DNA of 64,000 nucleotides from the NCBI GenBank assembly GCA_013396995.1, contig VWZP01005658.1, forward strand, positions 2,790,453 through 2,854,452, read 5' to 3'. Every line of letters starts with the position of its first letter. Position 1 is the first letter of the stretch. This document shows positions 37,507 to 49,735 of this stretch, one piece after another. The translations under genes were made by a program, and so were the position numbers. The notes under the pieces are model-generated. The model saw nothing but the letters and a program-made list of their open reading frames with translations, did not search any database and had not been told where the DNA came from. The DNA comes from Dicaeum eximium (lineage: Eukaryota > Chordata > Aves > Passeriformes > Dicaeidae).

Positions 37507-40500
37507 TCCATCTATTGGAATAAATGGTTGTGCAGTTGAGGTCAGAAACATCTTTTGTAAATTCTTGCATATAGACTAAATTATTTCAAGCCCTGAAATG
37601 CTCAAGATGCAGGGGCCTTCCAGGTCAAGGCTTCTACTGCAGGCAGGAGAATTTGTATTAAAGGAATCTGCACTCTGTGCTGTCTCCATTTAAAAGACTT
37701 CACTTTCCCATCCTGTCTCTGGCTTGACCTTCACCCAGAATAGACTGTAATAAAAACTATTTTTATAAGTGACAAAAGGGAAGCACAGGCACTGCAGCTA
37801 TAACAGTGTAAGATTACCTGTGGATTTATGAGCAGGGGATGTTGCTGCTTTGGTTATAGTAATGAATCTCACTCGTGCTAATAAGCAGCATTGTCTCTGC
37901 CCTGTCAGTGCTGGGGCAAAGTTGTGATGCTCTGAGTCCGAGCTGGTATTGCCCTGTGGCAATGAGCTCTGGTTTCTGTCTTTCACATTGCATAGGAAAG
38001 GTATCTATCTTGAAGAGAAAATGGAAATTACAAAATGCCTATTCATAGTGGCCTTGTTTTTGTTTTTTTTTTCTTCCTGCTTTAAATTACTGCATCCCCT
38101 AGTCATTTGAAAATTAGTTTCTCAGAAAATGAGCTCTCATCTCTCATGGTAAAGGAAAGCAATGAAGGCCTTGTTATCCAGAGAGCCAGGAATAACAGAC
38201 TGAATAAATATTTCCCCTCACATGAGGGGACAGGGAGGGGAAATCTGGCTGCATGAAGCTCTTTTCTTGTATCTCCTATTCTTTCATGTGAAATTTTAGC
38301 TGAGAGGGGCCCTGATACTTTCCACTTATGAAACTGTATGAGAGGAATGGAGGACTAAGGGGATGAGGCAATAATACCTCTCCTATTGACTTTATGCTTG
38401 TGCAATGAAGCAGTACTAAAAAACCAAAATTGTGTCTAGAGAAATTAAAATAGCCTGTTGCAATTTGAAACTAGGTTGTTAAAATTATGTTCTGAAATGC
38501 AGTATTATTTATGTGATCTTATATGATATCCTAATTTTGTGGTTATTGCTGTAGTAATTTCAGGCAACATAAACTTATATGTATGTTTGTAGATTTTAAA
38601 AATACTTCAGAGCTTTTAACAGTTGACTACTTTTGTGAGATGCAATTTTGAAAGTTGGCCTATGATGCAGATATGTGACTGAAAGTTCAGGGTCTTTTTC
38701 TGATACTGCAGAAGAGAGAAAAAAGCTACTTTACAGTGCTTTAGAACTGCAGTAGTAAAAGCTGCGGAGTAATTTTTATTTTTACATAAAATCAGCAGAT
38801 ATCAATTTGAACACTTTAAATAGATGTATCTCTATATGTATGTTCAACAACTTTCCTATAAAACCAAAGAAAAAGTCAGTATCCATAGCATTTACTTTCA
38901 GTTTTAGGCTACCTTAGGGCTTCATTTGCTGAAACACAACAATGGTATTTTACTTAGATCTGTTGGGTGTGTACACAGAGATGTGTTCAGCAGAATTTGC
39001 TTTATATGCCTGGTTCTTTAGGTATTAATAGCATTTTCCAGAAAGATATTTAAACTTCCTTTTCCACAGAGCTTGGTGAATAATTTAATACCAATCTACT
39101 CCAGTGTTGCTGTCTGTGGTGGTTGGTGAGTGATGCACCAGCTGTGCACTCACTCAGGAAATGGGAAAAGTCTCTATGTGCTCTGAGAAATGAGGAATTA
39201 TCTCTGTTTGTTTTCTTATGAAAGAACAACTTCATGGCAAAAGGTAATGGAAATAAACCCCCTTAACAGCTGTATTCAGATAGTTAACTACAATTAGAAA
39301 ACCACTACTAATGAAAGCCACAACAGATTAACTCAGTAGAAAACTAATGACTACAGAGGAGTTCCTGACTTCCATTGCATAACTGCCTTGAAGGTCATGC
39401 TTCTGCAGGGATAAGGTACAAGAGCAGCAGTGTTCATTAATTTTTACAAAGTGTTAGGAAAAGCAGGAGGAAACAAAAGAAATGCTGGAATGTTTTTACT
39501 GTGTGAAAGAAAAGAGCACACTTTATTAAATGCTTAGGAAGCTGCTCTGAGTCCCATTGTCCATAATAATGAGAGAGAGATTCTGCTTCCTTTCTGCATG
39601 CAAGGTGAGGAAATAGAAGTTACCCTGTTTTGTAATGTCAGCTTCTGAGGGTAAAGGGTTAGCAAAAGACAAGATGCAAGGATGATTTCAAAGGATGTAT
39701 TAATCTTTTATTTATTAAATAGTAGGATATTTGCAATTCATGTAAATTGCTGGTGTTCTCTCTGAGATGTAGTTGTGTCTGTATGCAGGATATGTAAAGT
39801 TGAAGGCAAATAATTTTTCCAAGGCTTTTCCCTGTTTGAATTTGTGAGTTTCTGGCAGATGTGCCTTCCTCAGGACTAGAGCTGGACAATAGCACAAAAA
39901 AATCTCCAAGTCTCTATTCAGTCCTCAGTTACCTTGGAAGTCATAGCCCTTTATAAAAGGTAATTGCCAAAATATCTGGGGACTAAGCATAGCTTAGTTG
40001 AATGCACCAGCCTGCCTTGAGCTTGTTTCTTCTACCTTAAATTGTAGAGGAAAAGCTTTTTGCTGCTCTGGACATTCACAATGCATGAATGGGTCTGCAA
40101 TGGACCAGTTGTCCAATGAAAAGAAAAGCTGTATTTGATGTGGGTCCTTCTCTCTCCTTCTTAATTTTTATTTCCTTATCTCTGTAAGGTATCTTGGGAG
40201 AAGTAATTTTCTAATGATAAATTGTGTCTTCATGTCAGTAACAGAAAAGCAACCATACATTCTTGTGTGTTACAGGCAGGAAAGCTGTGATAGGAGCAAA
40301 GGGAATTCTTTGATCTGAGTGCTGGTAAGACTTTCAGCTGTGGGACTGCTGATTTCAGTACTGCACTTCAAGAAGGACCATGGGCCAGAGACAGCAGGGG
40401 AGATGCAGAAATAATGTCAGGCTTGAAAATCTGATTTGAAAATTTAAAAGAAGACTACTTAAGCTGATAAAGAAGGTCAAGAACCTTCAGAATGTTGGCT

Positions 40501-43500
40501 GGGACAGTGATCCATGATGTTATAGCAGCAAGTCTGGCCAAGAGTCCATGCACTTGCATAGATCATAGCAATCAGTACCATGGTTGTGAAGCTTTTGGTC
40601 TCAGGACTAGGCTATGCTGCACTTGGAAGGGCTTCTTGTGCCACTTGTGTTATCCATAGTGTAGTTTGGACTGCCCATCCCAGACATGAATGGAATTTTC
40701 TCTCTACAGGGATAATCTCTCAGACAGGAAAGTCTGGGTTATCCATCACACATGGTTTAACAAAGCAGGTAGAAAATCATATATCAAATGTCTCAATGTC
40801 TGATGTGTTTTGAGATGTGAGGTGGACCAGATGATTTCTCAGGATGCTGTGTAGCTTTTCTATTATTTATAAATGCTAGATTTTTTTTTTTCAGAGTCCT
40901 TTAAGCCTAAGGTTGCTCATATTTACAGCAGTGTTGGGGTCTTGGTATAACTGGTTTGCATTTTCTCTCATGGACTGTCTTGTATGGTTCAGATTTTCTG
41001 TCTGAAAACAATATTAATGAGAAACTTAGTGACTGCCAGTGGTGGTTTAAAAGAAAACAGAGTAAGCCCACAGAAGGGAAGAATATGAAAAAAAAAAATC
41101 CAGTATTTGGAATAGTGCTTATAGAGCTGTTGGTGGATTTTTATATATTTCAGAGTGATTACATCAAAACTTCTGAGGTTTATTTTTAATGATTTTTTTT
41201 TTATCTCCTTGCAAAAACATTAGTAGCATTCTTCTTTCCTCTTTCTTCTTTGTACTTGTCTCTGAGCTTGGCAGGTTGGTTTTTTCCCACTAATTGGAAG
41301 AAACAGAATAAAGCGAAAAGATAACCAAAGAGGAGGTGAAGAAAGGTAAGATAAAAGTAAAATAGATCGTGCAGTTATGATTTTAAAAGAAAAGTAATTG
41401 CCCATCTAGTAAAAATAAAGGCACTCAGAAGAAATGTGAAAAAGGGCAGAGAACAAAGACAGACATTATCAAATAGGGAAGATTCAGTCAGATCTGTTTG
41501 CCTTGCTCTTCTGAAATAATTACAATTCTTGTAGTGGGAAATTCAGTAGTTATTGTTTTGCTGTTGCATAAGTTAAACCTCCTTGCAGCCTGATAATTTA
41601 GAAACTGAAGGAACTTTTAATTCTCTTCAAACAGCTTTGGACAACCTACCAAATAAAACTCAACTCCATCCCTTTACACAAGCAAAGTCCTTACAGTGAA
41701 GAAGCAAAATTTTATTCCTATACTATGCCATTAATATTTAAATTTGTGAGTAATCATTTCAGTCTGAGTAATTTTGACACAATTGCAAGTGTAAACAAGA
41801 TATAAAAGGAAAATAAGGGCTGCCAGCTCACTCAGAGGGCAGTTCTTGCAGCTCTTGTGTGCACTGGTGACATCTTGCTAGGACTGCCATCTGCTCCACA
41901 GGAGAACACAGCTCTGAGTGGTCTGTCAGAAAATGTCCTCCTTGGGAGCAAAACACAAAATACAGAGATATTTCCACCCCATTGCCTTTATTATGTCATT
42001 ATTAATGATATTACGATATGTAACTATATTGCAATTTAATAGTTCAGTACCAGTCATGCAGGAATATACAGATTATTTTATACAGCATTATCTTTGTTGC
42101 TTTATTCTGCTCTTTTATCTTGTTAATTTCTCCTCTCTTTTCCACACTTCTCACAATAACTGGATAAACAGGAATTAGGTACAATTTTACTCTTTTTCTT
42201 CTCATTTTATCCCATGGGGGCCCACATCTGTTTTCTCTTAGGCCACATCTAATAGTGGGATCTCAAATGTGCATTGCTTCAGTGAGCTGTGTGCAGCACT
42301 TGGTATGTGTGTTTTAAAATAATACATCTGCTGGGAGCAAGCCCTGTCTCTGAAGCTGAGGTGTGAAGTGTTTCTGGCTTTTGCACACAGCTGGAAGAGC
42401 TAAGTCTCACTTTCAGCTGCTGGATCTTGATTTGAAACTAATTGTGTTCTCTTTCTTATAAAAATGAAAAAAAAAGAGCAAAGCCCCCCAAACCAAACTA
42501 AACTGTAAAGCCCTCCCTCAAAATTGTACAGAAACAGTTGGATTGAGGCAGTTCCAGGCAGGCACATATTATTATAATAGTGTTGATTCTGCTTTGATTT
42601 TTAAAGCAAACAGAAATTTTTAGGAACTGTAATTTTTTTCTTCAGGAATTAATATTTTTCCTATTTACTCCATTGGTTGATGAAAATAGTATATTTCTCT
42701 TCACACACTACTAGTCCATGTAACTTGTCCCCAGTTAAGATGGCTCCTAGGCTGTATTACTTATAATAATAAAATAATTTTTCATGAATGAAGCAGACTT
42801 TTCTGCTAACATATGAGCCTTTGAATTCCAAAGCAGTTTTGCTTTACAGATTATGAATGGTGAAACACTTTCTTTTCTCAGCTAGGATGTTCCTAAATTC
42901 TCCAGTCACTTGGAAGAAAAGGGAACAATTTCTTGGAGGGGAGCTAAAATGAGTCAAGCAGTTAAAAAAGTTGTGCTCTAATAACAGCCTTACCCATTTC
43001 CACCTTGAAATTCTTGCCTTAATTATGGGTCTTCATAAAGCTAATAGCTTGCAACTCCTTGTGCAGGAGCTTTATTTGCCTACAAGTGTATTTAAGGCTA
43101 AAATTTGGCACAGCTGAGATACACCCAGTTAAAACAGTATACAGAATTTAGCTTGCCCTGTTAAAGTCTTTCCTGTAATGAAGCAATTGAAAGGAGCTCC
43201 AAAGGAGTTGCAAATACAGGTATTAAGAGGAAGTTTAGAAAAGAAGCTGAAATGAATTAACTACCTAAATTTCCTTAGGGGAATAAAATTTTAACATTTC
43301 TTTAGGTGCGTGAAGTTTGCCTTATCTCCTTAGCCACTAGCTATGTGAATACTTATTCTGAGAAACAGCTTAGAAAAAACTTTTATATTTCTCTGAGAAT
43401 ACCAAAGCTAAATTATAACAGTCTAAATCTTGGAGTTGTGCAATACAATTTAGTCTTGAGTGACTCTCTTTATAAGGTGAAATGTATTGTTTGAATATGT

Positions 43501-45269
43501 CCAAAATACCCGGACTGGCATTTAAAGTGCTCTGCTGTCAAAAACCAGTTATAAATGCAGTACAAACAGGGAATTATGGGAAATAATTTTCTTTAAAAAG
43601 CATTAATAGCATTTTCCTAACTGCAGTGCCATCTGATGAAATTTTAAATACAGCTTAATTAGTACAAACATAAAGACAAAAGCAAGAGGAAACGATCAAC
43701 ATGAAGAAATGTATATCTGTGCTCTGTGCTAGTAATAAAAATAATTTTGAGTGTAACATTGCATTTTATGTGCCATCTGAACCATCTCACTGTATTTATA
43801 TGCCTGTAATTTAGCCTAACTTGTATTTTCTGCCTTCATTAATATGAAAAGAACCCAGTGAATGAGTACCTATTATATGTGAGATCTATGGCCTGGGGAC
43901 AATTTTATTTTACTCATAAATTTTAATATCCATACTCTACTACAGTAAAAATAATGAGCCTGTAGTGGTTTTGTCCATCATTACAGAGAACTTTTTAAAA
44001 GCTGTGAAAAGAAACTGTGACTGATTTGAATTGACCCACGAATCTGAAACTAGGCTTTTTTTTTTTTCCCCTCTCCCCTTTTGTCGAATGCAAAACAGCC
44101 TTTGCCCATTGTCAGCTTATATCTGGCAACAAGAATGATTTTGCTTTTTTCCATTATGCATAATTTCTCAATAGTTTGTTATAAAAAGGGCTGCACTATT
44201 TTTTTCCCCTTGAGCAGAAAAGTATGGTTTTGGTTTTGATTTTAAATGAAATATTGGAATTTTTAACTTATCTTTGATAACGTATTCCACTAAAAAGCAT
44301 ATTCTTAGAATCATTAGCAATTAGAGCAATTCTTGATGGATTTTGGTGCTTTTTTTTTTTTTTGCCAAATCTAAATCTCAATTTTCTGATGATCTCTATG
44401 GGTAGAAAATAATTATGGCTTTAAGGTATATCCAATCCACATAAATCCATGTATGTAAGATTCAGTGGGAGTTTACAACCACAAGAACTCAGTAGTTCAG
44501 GCTCTGTGGAGTCTGCAGGATCATCTGCAGGTGGTGTGTGAATGTGTGTCCAACCTGTAGAAATACTGTTGTTTATATCAATGCTGGAAACGTGGCTCCC
44601 TAGTTTTAAAAGTCTTTTCAAGTTGTGTTTTGCATTTTTAGAAAAAATTCAGGCTCAAGCTCTAATGAACGTAATGCTCAGGATGCAGATGCAAATGCTT
44701 AATTGCACAAGTCATTAATTCTTTGTACTTGTACTTCAAACAATAAATTTTAAAAAAGAGGGTTTAATAGTAGAAGGTAGATCAGGAAAAGTGCTTTCAA
44801 ACTTTTTCAAAATTAAATGTGAACTTTCTTATAAATGGCATAGAATAAATCCCTACATTACAGGTTATATAAGTTTACCTTGCAGAAGGGTTGTATTTAG
44901 CCTGCTAAAAAGCTCCTCTAATGATTCACAAATCTTGCTTTGCAATTTTATATAGATTTTTAGGATTAATGCTGCCTTCCAACCTAAATTTTGATCTCTA
45001 GAATTGTATAGCATTCTGGTTTTGTTGTTGTATTGAACTCAAAGTATTAATTCCTTCTGCCATGTCATGAGACATCTGTCTGAGAGACGAGGATAATCCA
45101 AAAATCACATGAAGCTCTGTCACTACGTCTCAAATATTTTTGTCCTTAAAGTTTGGCCCTGTCTTCTTTCTTCCTAGTCTGGTTTTTAAAGTTGTTGCAA
45201 TGCTTTCTGTTCAGCAGTTCTTTGAGGAACGTAGGAAACCCAAAGAGGAAGGATAAAGAGACTCCAGAC
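37507..45269. other. Unique AT-rich non-coding DNA
   Basis: Nearly 8 kb without a recognised gene or repeat family. A nested inverted repeat lies at 38210-38244. T runs occur at 44055-44067 and 44350-44363. The stretches at about 42940-43130 and 43500-43720 have the non-repetitive AT-rich texture seen in conserved elements, which cannot be tested here. Open frames are all under 100 codons and without motifs. Confidence 0.55.
38210..38244. repeat. Nested inverted repeat
   Basis: ATTTCCCCTC (38210-38219) and GAGGGGAAAT (38235-38244) are exact reverse complements. Inside them CCCCTCA (38214-38220) also pairs with TGAGGGG (38223-38229) across a two-base gap. The two pairings are mutually exclusive. 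Confidence 0.8.
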
Positions 45270-45960
45270 TGGCTCCTGCTGAGACCATGCCCACATGCAC
45301 GCTCGCTTCCCAGGCTTCCTCAGGCAATTATCCTTCACTGCAACACGTTATTTTCTAGGAATATAGTATATTTACAGTCAGGCTTCCTTTTTCATTCATG
45401 TTATGACAGATTTTTAATCTCACTGTGCCTGCTCTGACCTTGCTGTCACCTTTTCTGATTCCCGAATTCACGATCGCGGTCGAGCTCTGTCCCCGGCTGC
45501 TCCCGCCCGTTGTTCTGGCTCTGCAGTGCCAGAGGTTTCCTTCTCGTGTCTCCCAGTGCCAGACCCCCTTCAGCAGTGGAAGCACTCTTGCACCAGTGGC
45601 CAGGCAGGCTGCTGAGGGTCTGGGGCAGCCAGCACTTCACAGGGTCACACATTAAAAGTTTGCTCCTAACCCTTGAACTTGTACTTGAAGCAAAGACCTT
45701 GTTCTGCCAGGGTCTCAGATTTTGATGTGTCTGCGCTTTCCTAACCCATCTGTGCAGCACTTCTCACCCCAATTGACATGTTCCTTCCTGGTCACCTGCT
45801 GCTGCTGCTTTTTGTCATGACCCATACACCCAGCAGCTGCTGATGCTCTTCTTTGTCCCTAGTTTTTGTCAAGGTCACTTTCTGTGGACAGACATTCCTG
45901 CATCTGCTCTGCCAGTGTCCCCACTTTGGTGCTCAGATGCTCCTTTTCTGTCTGCTCTCA
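45270..45960. other. GC-richer stretch with a CpG cluster
   Basis: About 700 bases with higher G+C than the flanks. Near its start, 45462-45510 holds about eight CpG pairs in under 50 bases, including ACGATCGCGGTCG. The frames at 45153-45437, 45425-45655 and 45510-45725 (plus) and 45355-45585 and 45446-45760 (minus) overlap heavily and show no domain. It is too short and too CpG-poor outside the cluster to be called a CpG-island promoter. The rest is CTG- and CCAG-rich and unrecognised. Confidence 0.4.
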
Positions 45961-48900
45961 TCAATAGCTTCTTTTCTGTGAAGGGAAAATAGTGACCAGA
46001 ATTCTGGTATAATAAGTGCTGGATCTAGCTCTCTAAGCATCAGTCAGGACTGAAAAAACCCAATTATTTCTTTATGAGTGACAAGGGCCACTGGTTTAAC
46101 ATTTGTAATTATCCATTTTAATAACTAAGATGATTAGTTAATGTTATATGGGTCACATTGTGTGGTATATTACGTTAAATTGCAAAAGATTCCTAACAGA
46201 CGTATGATCCCCAAACGATACGAAGTTCTTCTGTTTGCAAACCCTTCACTCCCCAGACTATTTGTGAGCAGAGCCTGTGAGCCTTAGCTTGGAGAGGGAG
46301 GATGAACAGCCCCAGCCCTGTGCACTTTGGGGAAGGGATTTGTGCTCCCTGTGGCTCGGCTCAGAGGGTCAGGGGTGATGGAAGCACAGCCATGCAAGTC
46401 CCAGCCTTTGGATAATTCCTGGCAGGCCCTGGGACCTGCTCTCTTCCATAGTTTGATAGCAGATCTTCCTTTTGAGGTAGTAGTTTTTGTGGTTTGCTAA
46501 TTTGTAGCCAAATACAGGAAAGTGATAGAGGGCAGAAAAGGAGTTTTAATGGGATTGCACACAGTCTTGGGCACAAATTTGATTATTGATTTTTGGAAAT
46601 TACTGCTAAACATTAAAATATTTTGTTTTAAATAGCCGTTTGATTTCCAGAAGAAAGTTCAAGAGGTCAAATGCTCAGTAACAGAAAAACTTCTTGTAAC
46701 ATTTGTAACACTGATCTTTCTCTTTACTGGTGTTGGCCACAGACACAGTTGAGTGATCATTGTGCTCTTTTCACAGGATTTAAATGTTACATTTGAATGA
46801 TGTTGCATAACCTTCAATGCAAAACTGCAATGAAAGGCAATGTTTTTATATGCTGAGTATTTTTCCCTAATGACTACTTTTACAGGGAAGTTGGCTTCCT
46901 TCTGACAAGGGTGTGCCATGCTGCTGCTGCCATTCATGCTTTTGGAATGGAGTTTTTATGTTAAATTAAAAAAAGCAGAAGGAGTTGAATATTTATTTGC
47001 AGTAGGGCTAGGGTTTCTCTCCTGGAACTGTAACTTTTCCCCAGCTAGTGTCACCAGTCCTTCAAGAGTATTTGTTCTTCTCTGATTTCCCTCCTAAGGG
47101 CAGCTCTGCCAGTGAAGTTACCGAAATTTTAGAGGGTATTTCAGGTGCATTTGAATCTATAAATTGTACAAAAGATACAAATTGTCAGATTCCTCTTGTG
47201 GACTGCTGTAGTGGTTTTATTCTTTTATCTTTGAGAGTAAAAAAAGTTTGTTTCTCCTTTTATTTGATTTTATTATGCTGCTGGCAGACACACAAACATG
47301 CATTTTAAGCAGCCCTTTAAGATCAGGAAGAATACTCCAATACACCCAAAGGTGGATCAATATAAGCTTTTAGTGGCTATACACAAACCAGATGTTTGGA
47401 AGTTGCAGGTCTCCCTTCTACTCACTCTCTAACGGTGTGTAGTAAATTAGGATTTGTCTTTCAGGTTAATATGAGTTATGCTCATACAAAATAGGTAGAA
47501 GAATATTAGAAAGGTGTAGGTCCAAATTAGCAGAGCTGTTTTTCTGCTGCAGGTTTAGTGCTATTTGAGGCTTCCAAAGAGCATTATTAACAGCACCTTA
47601 GAATTGCTCTCAGGCAGTTGAGTAATTTCCATTGCAAACATTTTTGTAACTGAACCTGTGCAGGTACAAAGACTTTTAATGACAGTGTACGAGACCTTTT
47701 CATTGATTTAAATACTTTTACTTTATGCAGCCTGAATCATACACCTGTCCTAGTCCTTTACTACTGTGTAATAAAAATCTCTACTATTTTATATTTTTAA
47801 TGGTTTGTTTGCACTTTCTCCCTTCTTTAACTTCTTCATGCACTTTTTTTATAGGGTCTCCTTTCCCTGGCTTCTGGTATTTTAGTACACTTTTCATAAG
47901 GTAGTCATAAGACTATTTATTTTCCTAGGTCTTCAATAAAAACAAGCAGCAGCAGATTGGTCTCCTTTAGATTAATTCCATCCTTTTTAATTTCATCAGC
48001 CTGGGAAATTAACTCATAGTTCAGAATGCATTTCCTCCCCCCCCCTCCCCCTCTCTCTAATGCACATTTTCAAATATTTTAAAGTATGCTATTCCAGTGT
48101 CAAGCTCAAAATATAATCTTTGAAATTTTTGGGGAAAGAAGAAGGATGATAACCCATTAATCCATCCTCCAGGGGATATTAAACACCTTGCTGATAATTG
48201 ATGAGGGAGATCTCAACCCAGATCACTTTGTCAGATGAGTTCTCAAGTAGCTGCAGTCTGGAATTGGAAGGTTGGTCCTGTCAACATCACAGATGTACCT
48301 GACCAGCTTTGTAAGTTAATTCATTCCCACTGAAAGCAAAGGCTGAATTGCCTGTTTCATGCTGCCTCTGGAAGACTGCAATCACTCAACTCCTCATGAA
48401 TTTTTTGGTTGCAAAGTAATTTTCTCCCTCCCTTCTCATAGTTTAATGTAGCAGAATAAACATTTAAGGGAGCGATTTCTGAGACTTCTCCTGTGATTAA
48501 AGTGTTTTATTGATAAGGTGATATCAAGGCACACAAGGTCTATGAAATTATGGAGAATGTCAACAGCATAAACTGATTACATTGTAAAGGGAAAAAGCCC
48601 AGCCAGAGCCCTGCAGTGAGAGCTGACCAGCTGAGGGTTTCTCTGAATAAAATGGGTTACTACCAGGGGGTTAAAGGCAAAATTAATCTACACAAGAAAA
48701 TACAGGGATGCATAGTAAGGGTGAGCTGAAGCTTTGCACCTTCAGATTTAGAGAAAAGGGATGAAAAAGGTGCAGCAAGAGGCCTGGAGGAGACTCTGGA
48801 GGAGTCTAACTCTACCTGGAGGAGACATTCCATTGCCTGCAGGAAATCCCATGGATTGGTGCTGATGCACTGAAACACTGACCTGGGATGCTCCTGCAGT

Positions 48901-49431
48901 GTCTCACAGGTTTGTTTTCTGACCATGCATCCCACTTCTGCCCAGGCAAATGTTTGCTGTACAAAGTGAGATAAATGTGCACCCGACTGAGTGGGTGTAA
49001 TTGAAATGGACCCAAAAATGAGTTGAATGTGAAAATTAACAATGTAGAATTGTCATTTACTTTTTTTTAATTGTTTAATTTCTCAAGATCTATTATCTGT
49101 CACTCTCCAAAACAAAAAAAACAACTAACAAAACTGTAGCATTTTTCTTTGTGGCTCTGCAGGTACTTTGCTGGTGCACAGGGTGAATGACAAGCCACAG
49201 GCTTTTTATTGAGCTGGTTGGTCACATCTCCCCACTGTTCTTTACTCAAACACAAGTAATTGGTTGCAAAGGCATTATTGTTTCTTGCATAAGTTGCTCT
49301 AATTTGAACCAATTAAAATATAATTACACTATTTTATGCTTAATTAGACTCTCAAGTAGCTTCTTCAGGCTAAAGTTATTCCCCTGGCTCTGTATTTTGA
49401 GATCTCTCTTGTCTCCAGTGGAAGGCTCAGG
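45961..49431. other. Unique non-coding DNA
   Basis: A GC-richer patch spans about 46255-46450. A C/T run lies at 48034-48058. A small repeat of CTGGAGGAG occurs three times at 48784-48826. Open frames (46659-46937 minus, 47048-47308 plus, 48660-48935 minus) lack motifs. Confidence 0.5.
48784..48826. repeat. CTGGAGGAG repeated three times
   Basis: Copies start at 48784, 48796 and 48816, the first two adjacent and the third after a short spacer. This is a minor local duplication with no known family. Confidence 0.7.
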
Positions 49432-49727
49432 TTAAATAAGAGGGCCTCTAAACTCAAGAAGTGCTGATACTTTTAAGTCCATTAAATTACTCTTCAGTAA
49501 TTTTGCTATTCCATAGTTCATTTCTTCCAGAACACTGGAACAAGAACCATATGGTGGCGATTCACTGCACCTGAATTTCTTAGGTTGCTCTATTATTTCC
49601 TTTGTAAAGTGTTCAATCTCTCTTAAGTCCACACTGTGAATTCCTATAAGAAATGCCCCTGGAATAGAAATTTCCTCATTATCCCTTATGTTAAAGGCTT
49701 GTGCCAAAAAATAATTTAATTTCACTG
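49432..49727 (-). other. Exon-like open frame, unrecognised (weak)
   Basis: A minus-strand frame of 97 codons in AT-rich DNA, where stops should be frequent. Its translation is balanced in composition, with charged and hydrophobic residues alternating (for example LREIEHFTKEIIEQPKKF). An acceptor-like GACAGCAG directly precedes it on the minus strand (plus-strand 49728-49735) and it ends at a TAA. I do not recognise the protein. By my rough estimate several frames of this length are expected by chance in this window, so this is a lead and not a gene call. Confidence 0.12.
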
Positions 49728-49735
49728 CTGTCTTG

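Noticed and set aside
14780..44550. Shared word GCAGGTGGTGTG near 14785 and 44530
   Set aside because: The shared stretch is too short and the flanks differ, so it is a chance match and not a dispersed repeat.
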